NCBI GenBank assembly: GCA_963775825.1 | Contig: CAVZKY010000050.1 | Span: 116,064 to 180,063 of the forward strand | DNA: 64,000 nucleotides | Origin: Bog-532 sp963775825 | Lineage (GTDB): Bacteria; Actinomycetota; Actinomycetes; Streptosporangiales; Streptosporangiaceae | Direction: 5' to 3' | In this document: positions 46,786 through 55,262 of the stretch, one piece after another | How positions within the stretch are numbered: the first letter of the stretch is position 1 | Layout: every line of letters begins with the position of its first letter | Program-made: the position numbers and the translations under genes | Notes under the pieces: generated by a model | The model's database searches: none | What the model was told of the DNA's origin: nothing | The model's input: the letters and a program-made list of their open reading frames with translations, nothing else

Positions 46786-47953
46786 CTACTTGGATTGGTC
46801 GGCGTGCTGGATGAAGCTGCCGGTGGACGTGAGCGGGGTTCGCTGGGCGAGCTGGGGGAGGTATTCGTCGAGGAATACGCGGGCGACGAGTTCTTGACGT
46901 GAGGACACTTCGGTTTTCTCGAACAGGCTCTTGATGTGGTCCTGGACGGTGTAGGGGGAAAGCACCAGTCTGGTTGCGATCTCGGGGTTGGTGAGCCCCT
47001 GGGCGAGCAGGATCGCGATCTCGCGCTCGCGCGGGGTGACCCCGTACGCTTCCAGGCGGATCGAGGTCGACTGCGGGCTCGGCCTGTGTTCCAGCACGAT
47101 TGCGACCTTGCCGCGGGCGAGGCCGTCGGGTAGCGAGGCGTGCAGCGTGATCCAGCCGGTTCGGGTCGGGACGGCGATCGCTTCGGGCCGTTCTGGATCG
47201 TGCGAGTTGCGGCGGGTGAACGCGGCAAGCGCGAGAAGCGCCGCGGGCGGCGTTTCATCCTCGGGGGCCTGCGACGGGTTGCGCATCGCGGCGAGCAGCT
47301 CGCGTGCGGGTGGCGTGATCAGTTCGACGTCGTTGTTCGTGCTGAGCACGACGAGCCCTGGAGCCGCATGGTCGCGATGGGACGCGAGCCGCGTCGAGGC
47401 GTAGCGCGGTGCGGATCCCGTCCGCGATCGCGCCGGTGATCCGCGCGAGCGCATTTGCGTCGTCGGCAGTGAAGTCGCGTTTGTCTTCCTTGCGGGCGAT
47501 ATGAACCGCTCCCCAGCAGCGTCCGCGGCTGACGAACGCCGCCCGCAGTTCGTATGGGATCCCCGTCGGTACGAGCACGTCTCGGTAACGGGCGCTGCGT
47601 TCGGGCTTGCCGTTGGTCGCGTGGCTGAGGATCCCGACCGGAACCCGGCGAGCTGCAAGCCCCGCGAACGTGTTCACGTCCTTGACGAAGTACTCGCTGG
47701 CGAGGATCAGCGCTCCCGCGTCCGAGATCGTCTCGGGCGTGAACACGTCCTCGCTGATCAGTTCTTGCCCTGCGTCGCTGGTGATCAGCCGCGTCTGCGG
47801 ATCGAGCGTATGCCAGCAGGTCGCGTCGCAATCGACCACTCGCCGCAAACGTGCCGCGACCTCGCGGTAGTACTCCTCAGGTGGGAGGCCGTTGCGTCCC
47901 AGCAGAGCCACATCCTCGATCAGCTGGTCGACCTGCCAGCGCGCTGCGGCCAT
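46786..47953 (-). CDS. GAF domain LuxR-family regulator, frameshifted
   Basis: About 390 residues when the frames are joined. The N-terminal half (from ATG 47953) is a GAF-like sensor: PPEEYYREVAARLRRVVDCD, TCWHTLDPQTRLIT and RGRCWGAVHIARKEDKRDFT. Near 47393 the frame changes and continues with LVVLSTNNDVELITPPAREL, a second sensor-like part, and the LuxR helix-turn-helix YGVTPREREIAILLAQGLTN, PEIATRLVLSPYTVQDHIKS, LFEKTEVSSRQELVA. One base is missing or extra. It is divergent from the small gene at 48093, its likely target. Confidence 0.82.
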
Positions 47954-48092
47954 TCGCCGACTATAAGCCCGACCGAGCGCCCGGTCCAAGACGTCGAGCA
48001 CGAAATATCCCCGCAACCGAGGGATCGAAAAAGCGCGGGGCAGAAGCGCAAGATGCTCCTAGCCGCTAATCACCCATCAAGGACGTGGACCG

Positions 48093-48365
48093 ATGCCTGT
48101 ACTCATGATTGCTGAACAACCGAACCTCGACGAGGGGACCTATGCCTCGATGCTGGAGCAGCTGATGCCGTTGCTCCGTTCGGCGAACGGCTTCATGTCC
48201 CACGCCGGAGGTCCGAGTCCCGCGGGCGGGATGCGCATGATCGAGATCTGGGAGTCCGAGGCGGACAGCCAGAAGTTCTTCAACGAGAACCTGAAGCCGA
48301 ATCTCCCGCCTGGAGTTGTGCCTGACCTCACGTACTACGAGCTTCACGCCGCGTTCACTCGATAG
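48093..48365 (+). CDS. small alpha/beta-barrel-like protein
   Basis: A 90-residue protein: MPVLMIAEQPNLDEGTYASM, then HAGGPSPAGGMRMIEIWESE and a C-terminal strand. It is homologous by eye to the protein at 21551-21841 and has the layout of ABM-type dimeric barrels. It starts 140 bp from the divergent GAF-LuxR gene. The pairing of a large regulator with this small family recurs in the window. Confidence 0.7.
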   Translation: MPVLMIAEQPNLDEGTYASMLEQLMPLLRSANGFMSHAGGPSPAGGMRMIEIWESEADSQKFFNENLKPNLPPGVVPDLTYYELHAAFTR

Positions 48366-48689
48366 GCGTCCGCGCCGTCGCTCTGAGCCTGTCTCTGTCG
48401 GCCTCAGTTGTGGTAGATGTGGTGGTCAGGCTCTCGCGCTGGCGCGCCTGGCAGCGGTCCTGCCCTTGTCCCGTCCTCCTGATAGGTGCCGGGGTTTTGC
48501 CGTGGAAGATCACAGTCAGGGGTTCTGCCCGCCGAGGCATTGGTCGTGCCCCTCGGGTGAGGGCGGAGCGAGCTAAGTTAGACATCCCGCGACTGTGAGT
48601 GTCGATGAGTTCGGGCGTGGCATGGTCCTTTGGGTGGGATTCGCACCGCTTGGGCGTAAGTCCAACTCTTTGGAACCTTTATAGCGGTA
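48366..48689. other. 324-bp gap, no gene seen
   Basis: Open frames here are short and biased. None resembles a known family. AT content rises toward 48.7 kb, where the accessory stretch begins. Confidence 0.4.
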
Positions 48690-49151
48690 TCAAGCTATCT
48701 GCATCGGAAAGTCCGATTTTAGGACAATGGTTTTCCAGTCGTCGCTACGCTTATCAAGGGATTCGCCCGGCCGCAGTCCGATGGAGCCGTCGAGGATTGC
48801 TACCCAATCCGTGACGGACGAGTCCCATCCGAGCTCTGCAAGGCTGCACAGCATGCCCTGGGATACCTCTCCCCGATAACGACGGCGCCTAATCTTGTAT
48901 GGCCTCGGCCTAACCTTTGTGGCGGGAAGCCAGGCTCCCGGGGGTGCTACGGGGACGAGGTTGCCCGCTTCTACGATTGGCGCACCGCCCCAGACGATCT
49001 GCGGCTGGTAATCGACGCCGATATCGACATCCGCGAGCCAGATACGCTCGCCACCTGGATGAGGGCGAACCTTGACAACTCGCCCCACCATCACGCCCCT
49101 TGTTGCCACAAGGCGAAACGGTAGCAGCCTTGCTGTCACACCCGCGGCCAA
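48690..49151 (-). CDS. free-standing PheT-like tRNA-binding (OB-fold) domain protein
   Basis: About 153 residues matching the N-terminal B1 domain of phenylalanyl-tRNA synthetase beta subunit. VGRVVKVRPHPGGERIWLAD, the middle PQIVWGGAPIVEAGNLVPVA with PPGAWLPATKVR, and RYRGEVSQGMLCSLAELGW correspond to the EMAP/Trbp111-type OB fold. No synthetase or other domain is attached. It follows the XRE regulator gene by 57 bp on the same strand, probably as an operon. The AT-richer codon choice differs from the neighbourhood, in keeping with an acquired module. Start is 49151 or an internal one near 49091. Confidence 0.75.
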   Translation of the reverse strand: MAAGVTARLLPFRLVATRGVMVGRVVKVRPHPGGERIWLADVDIGVDYQPQIVWGGAPIVEAGNLVPVAPPGAWLPATKVRPRPYKIRRRRYRGEVSQGMLCSLAELGWDSSVTDWVAILDGSIGLRPGESLDKRSDDWKTIVLKSDFPMQIA

Positions 49152-49208
49152 GGCCCCATTTCTGAGTCAGGCCACGTGCAGGTGACTCTGACCTGGGTAA
49201 CCGGAACA

Positions 49209-50177
49209 TTAGACGGCGGTGCCCGACGACCACATGAGATCAAATGCGGCTCTGGCGCGGCGGGCATGCCCTGGGTCCATAAGCATGTCACTGTTCGAAT
49301 CGTTATTTGGCCGGATAACGCAGCCGAGCCAATCATCCTCGCTAAGATAATCGCGGATCTGCGCATGGAGGGCGGGCTCCTCGGCTTCGAGCCGAACCGT
49401 GTCGAGTTCGTACAGGACCACGCTAGTGAACACTGGAGTCACAGCAAGACGGAATGCGCAGCTTTCCCGGACCTGGTCTCCACCGATCTGGTCCGCCAGC
49501 AATCGGCGGCAGGCCTCGACTGTCGTGTCCCACTTCCGGTCCCGTGGCAGTAGAAATCGATAGGATGCGCCCATCTTAAGATTGGCGGCTACAACGGGAA
49601 GAAAGCGTCCCGCGGCAAGTCCGCCACCTTCGACGTGAATAACCTCAAATTCGAGGTTCAGGCTCACCAGGTCACCTCGGCGGCAATACTTCTCCAGCCG
49701 AAGTACCTCGTCGTCTTGCAGGAGGCCCTCGCGCGCTGCGGTCGGCGTCGAGGCGAGTTCCTCCGCGACTTCGTTGATCCGGTCCGCAAGTACTCGCCCG
49801 ATTCGCGCGACGACGGCGGTGTGACGGCTACCTCGCGCCTGGACGTCCGCCAGGGCGTGATCGACGTAACGGTAAAGGGGGCCGTAGTCGATCAAGCTGC
49901 TGGTCGGCTGGCCGTAGACGAGGTAGTCGAGGCTGACGTCGAAGAAGTCAGCGATGGCCAGTAGCTTGCTGAAGCTGGGCCAGGTCTGCTCACGGATGTA
50001 CTGGGAGAGGGCGGCGCCGCTGATGCCCAGTTTGCTCAAGATCCTTTTTCGGTTCCGGCTGTACCCGCCTCGCTCGATCAGGCTCTCAAGCATTTGTCCG
50101 AACTTGACTTCCCGGTCGCGCGCTGCACTTTCGCTGGTAAGTACGCCAGCCGATGTCTCTTGTGATTCCACCATCAT
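49209..50177 (-). CDS. XRE-family helix-turn-helix regulator
   Basis: A 322-residue protein. The N-terminal Cro/C1-type helix-turn-helix is ESLIERGGYSRNRKRILSKL followed by GISGAALSQYIREQTWPSFS and KLLAIADFFDVSLDYLVYG. The long C-terminal domain (FEVIHVEGGGLAAGRFLPVV, SYRFLLPRDRKWDTTVEACR, LGCVIRPNNDSNSDMLMDPG) is of unknown fold and could sense a ligand or partner. It is upstream of the OB-fold protein. The promoter region has TACTTAC at 50185-50191 and GTAAGTA at 50259-50265. Confidence 0.82.
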   Translation of the reverse strand: MMVESQETSAGVLTSESAARDREVKFGQMLESLIERGGYSRNRKRILSKLGISGAALSQYIREQTWPSFSKLLAIADFFDVSLDYLVYGQPTSSLIDYGPLYRYVDHALADVQARGSRHTAVVARIGRVLADRINEVAEELASTPTAAREGLLQDDEVLRLEKYCRRGDLVSLNLEFEVIHVEGGGLAAGRFLPVVAANLKMGASYRFLLPRDRKWDTTVEACRRLLADQIGGDQVRESCAFRLAVTPVFTSVVLYELDTVRLEAEEPALHAQIRDYLSEDDWLGCVIRPNNDSNSDMLMDPGHARRARAAFDLMWSSGTAV

Positions 50178-50415
50178 TAAGCCCTACTTACGCGGTCCCT
50201 AGCAGGACTGTACGTGAGCCCGGCCAGGGTGACTAGGCCCGGCGCGGAACGGGAACTTGTAAGTATGAACGAACAAAATTCAGCCCGGCTGGGAATGGGA
50301 ATTTCTTTCAGCACACCTGCCCGGCGGAGAGAAGGATAAATCGGCGAATCCAACGGCACGCGCCACATGCTGGCCGACAACTAGATGCTTGTTCCCCCAT
50401 GAGATCACCATGTCA

Positions 50416-50451
50416 CAAAAAGCACGGCCGATGTTGGCCCATCGACCGTGC
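50416..50451 (-). terminator. hairpin with T-run on the minus strand
   Basis: GCACGGCCGATG (50422-50433) pairs with CATCGACCGTGC (50440-50451) over 11 of 12 positions. On the minus strand it is followed by TTTTT, a good intrinsic terminator for leftward transcripts coming from beyond 50.45 kb. The remainder of 50178-50588 has no convincing gene. Confidence 0.6.
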
Positions 50452-50588
50452 CACCCACCGAATCTGAATCCGAATCCAAGGTCCAGTGATGGCGACCATC
50501 GTACCCGCTCCGGTGGAGGATGCAATGTAAGGTGCAGGTCAGTAAGGTGTGCTGAAGTTCCAGCGTCCTGAATATTCGTTTGAAAAAG

Positions 50589-50613
50589 CGCCCCCAGTAG
50601 GATTCGAACCTAC
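50589..50613 (-). tRNA. 3'-end remnant of a tRNA gene (T-arm and acceptor 3' strand), candidate attachment site
   Basis: On the minus strand GTAGG-TTCGAAT-CCTAC is a perfect T-arm, followed by the seven-base acceptor 3' strand TGGGGGC, a G discriminator and a T-run soon after. I cannot find matching D- and anticodon arms upstream, so the 5' portion is missing. Integrating elements often leave such a 3' tRNA copy at their ends. No integrase gene is seen here. Confidence 0.5.
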
Positions 50614-51017
50614 GCACATGGCTCCCGGGGGCCGCCTCTGAAGGCTAGCGAGACTCTTATCCCGACCTGGGCGGACTCCGGGTCCGGCTAAGGGTGTCGC
50701 CGAAGTCGTTCCGCGCATATTCCGGATCATGGTCGGTGACAGGGGAGTGCCGTATGTTTCGTTAGCTGGACTTCGCGCATGGTTGCGCCTGCAAAATCCC
50801 CGCACCTGCTACTCCGCGGTCACAGTCGCGCGCGGCAGGACCTTGCCCGCCCCGTTCGGCCCCAGGAACTACGAGCCGTTGCTGACGAAGTACGATGGCT
50901 CACTCGCGAATGCCGATCCGCCCCCCTTTCCGGTCGGGGCAGGCTGCCCAGGGTGGTGTCGGGGCCTCTCGCGCGCTGCGGACCGCTATTGTCTAACAAT
51001 TGTTGTACACTAGGCCG
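50614..51017. other. gap before the toxin-antitoxin locus, no gene seen
   Basis: About 400 bp with open but biased frames and no recognisable family. A promoter for the toxin-antitoxin locus is likely near the AT-rich TTGTTGTACACT stretch at about 50999-51011. Confidence 0.4.
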
Positions 51018-51220
51018 ATGAGTGTCGGGTTCCGTCCGACCGAAGAAGACCTCCGGTGTCATCGAGGCTAACCGCCGCGAGGATGAGAAGACCAGTGATG
51101 TCATTCGTCGGGCGCTGCGCGCTGGACCGCGAGGCGTGGGAGGGGCGTGCCCGCGCCGATATGCACCGGCTGCGGAGCGAAGACCTCTCCGCCGGAGCTG
51201 ACGCCTGGGAGTACGACGCC
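51018..51220 (+). pseudogene. ribbon-helix-helix (MazE-like) antitoxin, frameshifted
   Basis: The start MSVGFRPTEEDLR, the middle RREDEKTSDVIRRALR and the end LDREAWEGRARADMHRLRSE are the three parts of a typical actinobacterial MazE-like antitoxin, but they lie in three different frames, with shifts near 51056 and 51112. As it stands, translation from ATG 51018 stops after 17 residues. If the shifts are real, the antitoxin is dead. Confidence 0.6.
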
Positions 51221-51610
51221 GATGACCACATCCGGATTATTGGCACCAGCCTCACCGTCCCGGCGAGGTCAGCGGGATCGCGGATCATCCGCGGTGCGGT
51301 CTACCCAGTAGACCTCGGCGACGCCGAGCGCGGGCGCCGAGCAGCGGGCCGGCGCCTCGGGCTTGTCATGGGCATCGAGCAGAACGCCTGGTCTGCGGTG
51401 ACCATCATCCCGACCTCGACCAGCACCAGGCAGGCCTCTGTCTTCCGGCCGGAGGCCGTCATCGCGGGGCGGGACACCAAGATCTTGATCGATCAGATCC
51501 GCGCAATTGACGTCTCCTGCTTCGCTGGCGAGCTCGTGGACTATCTTTCTCGGGATGACATGGCGCAGGTCGAGCACAGCCTGTCGCGCTTCTTCGGCCT
51601 TCTTCGCTGA
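51098..51610 (+). CDS. MazF/PemK-family toxin
   Basis: The toxin domain starts near nt 51286 with IRGAVYPVDLGDAERGRRAA. SAVTIIPTSTSTRQASVFRP and KILIDQIRAIDVSCFAGELV are the conserved MazF blocks of the endoribonuclease fold. In this frame no stop separates it from the C-terminal end of the antitoxin (REAWEGRARADMHRL), so either a fused product or internal initiation must be assumed. No ATG or GTG stands at the usual toxin start. Normal MazF is about 110 residues, which the domain matches. It ends 28 bp before a 41-base G run. Confidence 0.72.
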   Translation: MSFVGRCALDREAWEGRARADMHRLRSEDLSAGADAWEYDADDHIRIIGTSLTVPARSAGSRIIRGAVYPVDLGDAERGRRAAGRRLGLVMGIEQNAWSAVTIIPTSTSTRQASVFRPEAVIAGRDTKILIDQIRAIDVSCFAGELVDYLSRDDMAQVEHSLSRFFGLLR

Positions 51611-51638
51611 CCTGCCGACTCTCAGGATCAGCACGGCA

Positions 51639-52176
<538 letters not shown>

Positions 52177-52482
52177 ATGCCGGCGACGCTGAAGTTGACT
52201 CATAAGGCGATCGGAGCGGAGGTCCGTCGTGGCACCTACGATGTCGTGGTCGACGGTGACCGGGCCGGGTCGGTCGAAATGAACCATACGATCGAGATAC
52301 CAGTCGAGCCTGGACGTCACACCCTGCAAGTTCGCAATGGACGAAACTCGAGCAGCACTCAAACCTTCGACGCCGCCGAGGGAGAGATCGTCGCCTTCCG
52401 ATGCACCGGAAAGAGGTCCTTGCCGATCTTTCTCGCGTCCTTTGCCGTGCCGAGGCTGGCACTGAAACTCGTTCGCGATTGA
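52177..52482 (+). CDS. small beta-rich hypothetical protein
   Basis: A 101-residue protein: YDVVVDGDRAGSVEMNHTIE, IPVEPGRHTLQVRNGRNSSS and EGEIVAFRCTG suggest a PEGA-like beta sandwich. A short hydrophobic C-terminal stretch (LPIFLASFAVPRLALKLV) may touch the membrane. The ATG at 52177 has GCGGAGA upstream. Lower GC in places than its surroundings. Function unknown. Confidence 0.6.
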   Translation: MPATLKLTHKAIGAEVRRGTYDVVVDGDRAGSVEMNHTIEIPVEPGRHTLQVRNGRNSSSTQTFDAAEGEIVAFRCTGKRSLPIFLASFAVPRLALKLVRD

Positions 52483-52829
52483 GCCGGCGTCGCCGTCATG
52501 GCGCTCACCAGCACGTCGTTATCGCCGCCGGGGTGTCGCTCTCGGCCCGGGACAAAACGCTAGCCGGAAGGGGTCAGGCCCCCCTCCGGCCTCGCATGCG
52601 GCCCCTGGCTGGTAGCCGCAGACGCGACTGGTTGCAGGTGCGTCCATAGCGTTGTGGTCTAGATGCCGCAAAGGGGTTTTCCAGCTCACGAGGGGTCATG
52701 GTCAATACCTACCCGTAGTCGCCTCGGGCAAGTTCAGGCCGGTTAGCGGACAAAACGAAGGCGCCCAGCCGATCCCACGCGGGGACGGGCTAGGCACCCA
52801 GGCCCAGTTTCAAAGGCGGCAGTTTGGTG

Positions 52830-53575
52830 TTATTTGCCTGGCGTGACGGAGGTGCCCGCGGTGACCTCGCTGACGTCGGACCAGCCCCTCATCGGGCCCT
52901 GGGCCAGCTCGGGGTGGTCGTACTCGTCGTTCCAGTTCCACCAGTTGTACGGCGGGGTCTGCGGGTAACCCTCGGGGGAGTCCTCCCACGTCTCCTGCCG
53001 CCCGAGCGGGGTCAGGTCCAGGTAGCTCCAGGTGCTGCCGAGCGCCTCGTCGCCGCGGTTGTTGACGAAGTACGTGCGGAAGACCTGGTCGCCGTCGCGG
53101 AAGAACACGTTCGTGCCGTGGTATTCGTCCACGCCGAAGTCGGCGTCCCAGTCGTCGGTGATCGTGTACCAGGGCATCGTCCAGCCCATCCGCTGCTTCA
53201 GCCGGGCGATGTCCGGCTGCGGGGCCGGCGAGGCGTAGGCGAAGGTGGTGTCGCGGGCGTTGAGATGGACCGCGGGCGCGACCTGGTTGGCCATCAGGGA
53301 ACAGCCGTGGCAGGCGTGCTCGGGCCAGCCGAGGACGCTCGGCTCGAAGAACGCCCGGTACACGACCAGCTGCCGCGTCCCTCGAATAGGTCGGGCAGGC
53401 TGACGCGGCCGTGCGGCCCGTCGAAGGTGTACGGCTTGCTCACCGCGAGCCACGGCATCCGCCGGCGCTCGGCGGCCAGCGCGTCCCGGGCCCGGGTCAG
53501 TTCCTTTTCCTTCACGAGTAGTTGCTCGCGCGCCGCCTCCCATTCCTGCGGCGTGACGATCGGGGGAGTCTTCAT
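52830..53575 (-). pseudogene. DUF899 family protein, copy 2, frameshifted
   Basis: Near-identical to the protein at 44808-45554, but near 53371 the sequence lacks one base relative to copy 1 (TGCCGCGTCCC against TGCCGGCGTCCC). The frame breaks after about 68 residues: the N-terminal part ends in a short garbled tail and the rest, from RRQLVVYRAFFEP on, lies in another frame. Either gene decay after duplication or a sequencing deletion. Confidence 0.85.
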
Positions 53576-53940
53576 GTCGTGCGTCCTTTCTCTTGGTCCA
53601 GGTATTCCTTGAGCGCGTCGAGCGGGCCGTCCCAGTCGCGGGCCAGGGCGGCCAGGAACTGCTGCGCGACCTGCATCCGCGCGGAGCGCAGCCGGTAGCG
53701 CACCCGGCGCCGCTCGCCCGGTTCGGCCGTCACCAGGCCGGCGTCGGCCAGCAGGGCCAGGTGCTTGGCGATGGCCTGCCGGGTGATCGGCAGCCGGATC
53801 GCCAGGTCCGTGGCGGTGGCCGGGCCCCCGGTGGCCAGCGCGGCCAGGATGGCCCGCCGGGTCGGATCGGCCAGCGCGATGAACACCTGCGCGGCGACCG
53901 CCTCGATGTCCGCCGCCGGGTGACCTGCGTCAGCGACCAT
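53572..53940 (-). CDS. ArsR-family regulator, copy 2
   Basis: A 122-residue winged-helix repressor differing from copy 1 at only a few positions (for example RRAILAAL for RRGILAAL). The helix-turn-helix LPITRQAIAKHLALLADAGL is unchanged, so both regulators should recognise both palindromes. It overlaps the SRPBCC stop and the DUF899 start in the same way as copy 1. Confidence 0.9.
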   Translation of the reverse strand: MVADAGHPAADIEAVAAQVFIALADPTRRAILAALATGGPATATDLAIRLPITRQAIAKHLALLADAGLVTAEPGERRRVRYRLRSARMQVAQQFLAALARDWDGPLDALKEYLDQEKGRTT

Positions 53941-54364
53941 CGAGGTAGCTGACCAGCTCACCCAGCTCGTTCCGCCAGCCCTCCACGTGGCCGTCGTACT
54001 CCTTGCGGTACACGTCGTCCGGCAGCTGCGCGAACCCGGTCTCGACCACGGTCAGCCGGGTACCGTCCGTGGTCGCTTCCAGGGTGAATTCCACGTAGGT
54101 CCGGCGCGGGTCGTCCTCCGGCAGCCCGCTGATCTGCCAGGTGAACCCGAACACTGACGGTTCCTCGACTCGTTCCACCCGCATGGCGACCTTAAAGCCG
54201 CCGGTCCACGTCATCTGGGCCGCCCCACTGGGTCGCAGGTCGATGCGGGCCGACTCGTTCCCGAACCAGGTCCCCAGCCCCTCCGCCGTGGTCAGGGCGG
54301 CCCACACCGCCTCCCGCGGCTGCGCCAGCTCTACCGTCCGCTCGATCCGATCCGGAAACCCCAC
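53930..54364 (-). CDS. SRPBCC (AHSA1-type) protein, copy 2
   Basis: A 144-residue START-like protein nearly identical to copy 1, with changes such as DLRPSGAAQM for DLQPGGAAQM and ATTDGTRLTV for ATAGSTRLTV. The frame is intact and preceded by the same operator and promoter arrangement. Confidence 0.9.
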   Translation of the reverse strand: MGFPDRIERTVELAQPREAVWAALTTAEGLGTWFGNESARIDLRPSGAAQMTWTGGFKVAMRVERVEEPSVFGFTWQISGLPEDDPRRTYVEFTLEATTDGTRLTVVETGFAQLPDDVYRKEYDGHVEGWRNELGELVSYLDGR

Positions 54365-54385
54365 GCCGCGTCCTTTCCATAAATA

Positions 54386-54426
54386 GCAACCCGCTGGTTG
54401 CCAGCGTATGGCAATCAGCGGGTTGC
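54386..54426. promoter_or_regulatory. 41-bp palindromic operator, copy 2
   Basis: Same element as at 46365-46405, with one base changed in the centre (GCGTA for GCATA) and both 11-bp arms retained. Its conservation while the coding regions drift supports function. Confidence 0.7.
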
Positions 54427-54446
54427 GTCAATTACTGGGTTAGCAG

Positions 54447-54515
54447 GAGCTCGACTGCCCCGACGCGAAGGCGCTGAGCGACTTCTACGCGGAGCTGCTC
54501 GGCAAGCCGCTGATG
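54447..54515 (+). pseudogene. glyoxalase/VOC-family N-terminal fragment
   Basis: The frame reads ELDCPDAKALSDFYAELLGK, the opening strand-helix of an actinobacterial VOC-fold protein. The sequence changes character right after PLM. A 23-residue remnant directly abutting the end of duplication copy 2. Confidence 0.45.
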
Positions 54516-54716
54516 CCTTTCTGGCTTCCTGGAGGCTCAGGGCGCTGACAGTTGCCGTCGTTGCCATCACGGTTGCCGTCGGAGATACCGCAGACAACCT
54601 GCACCACCTTGCCCGCAAAGGCTGTGTCAGCCGGTCATCAATGAGCCTTGGGCAACACGGCCTGCCGATCGGCCGAGATGCGGCAGCCGCATAACGAACC
54701 GATCGGCAGAGCGCAT

Positions 54717-54899
54717 TTACCTAACTGCCAGATGCATGTCGTGGAACAGCGCTATTGCGCCGAGGCCGAGCACGACCAAGAGGGCAATCGCGATGATGAT
54801 TAGGGCTAGCCGCCACCACAGGATGACGGCGATCGCCAGCACCACGACGAGTGCGAGGATGGAGCCCGGGTCTTGAGCCGGTCCCTGAGCAGACAACAT
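54717..54899 (-). CDS. small membrane protein
   Basis: A 60-residue protein with two hydrophobic stretches (SILALVVVLAIAVILWWRLA and LIIIAIALLVVLGLGAIALF) and a short polar N-terminus. GGAGGG lies at good distance before the ATG at 54899. This is the last gene of clear actinomycete style before the switch. Function unknown. Confidence 0.6.
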   Translation of the reverse strand: MLSAQGPAQDPGSILALVVVLAIAVILWWRLALIIIAIALLVVLGLGAIALFHDMHLAVR

Positions 54900-55050
54900 G
54901 ATATTCCCTCCTCTCTCGGTTGCCGCCGTCGAGAGGGGGACCGGTGATCGGTTGACATTAAGGACCATGGCCCTTTGACTGGACCGTAGGGATGTGTAGT
55001 ATCACCCCTAACATCGGTCCCCTGCCGCTACGACTTGGTTCCGGTGACAA

Positions 55051-55087
55051 CACGGCCGGTGGCCCAAACACCGGCCGTGCTCGTTTT
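55051..55087 (+). terminator. strong hairpin with T-run
   Basis: A perfect 11-bp stem (CACGGCCGGTG with CACCGGCCGTG, seven-base loop), then CTCGTTTTT on the plus strand. It ends the actinomycete-like region. Its sequence resembles the minus-strand hairpin at 50416-50451 (shared GGCCGTGC before the T-run). No rightward gene that it would terminate is evident. Confidence 0.6.
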
Positions 55088-55262
55088 TGAAGGGTCTCAG
55101 CGGACTCGGGTCACCGGCGACATAGCCCCGCTTGACCGCGTTCGTCTTCTTGGCATGCCCTCCCCTCAGCCCCCTGCGGGGGTTCCATTTGGTGGGCATC
55201 CTTGTTGAGAGCAAGGGTGCCTTGAGTGCTACCTACAGCAAGTATGCGCTAGGGTAAGCGCC

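Larger units (their letters stand above)
52725..54432. repeat. 1.7-kb direct duplication, copy 2
   Basis: Second copy of the stretch described at 44702-46411, in the same orientation. Substitutions are scattered through coding and non-coding parts. One single-base deletion breaks the DUF899 gene. Outside these limits the two regions do not match. Confidence 0.9.

Noticed and set aside
50585..50700. A complete tRNA or tmRNA gene
   Set aside because: Only the T-arm and the 3' acceptor strand are found. I could not fold a D-arm, anticodon arm or matching 5' acceptor strand at the right distance.
55008..55199. Small basic minus-strand frame (about 63 codons)
   Set aside because: It runs through the terminator hairpin and has no supporting ribosome site or family resemblance. 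Left unannotated.
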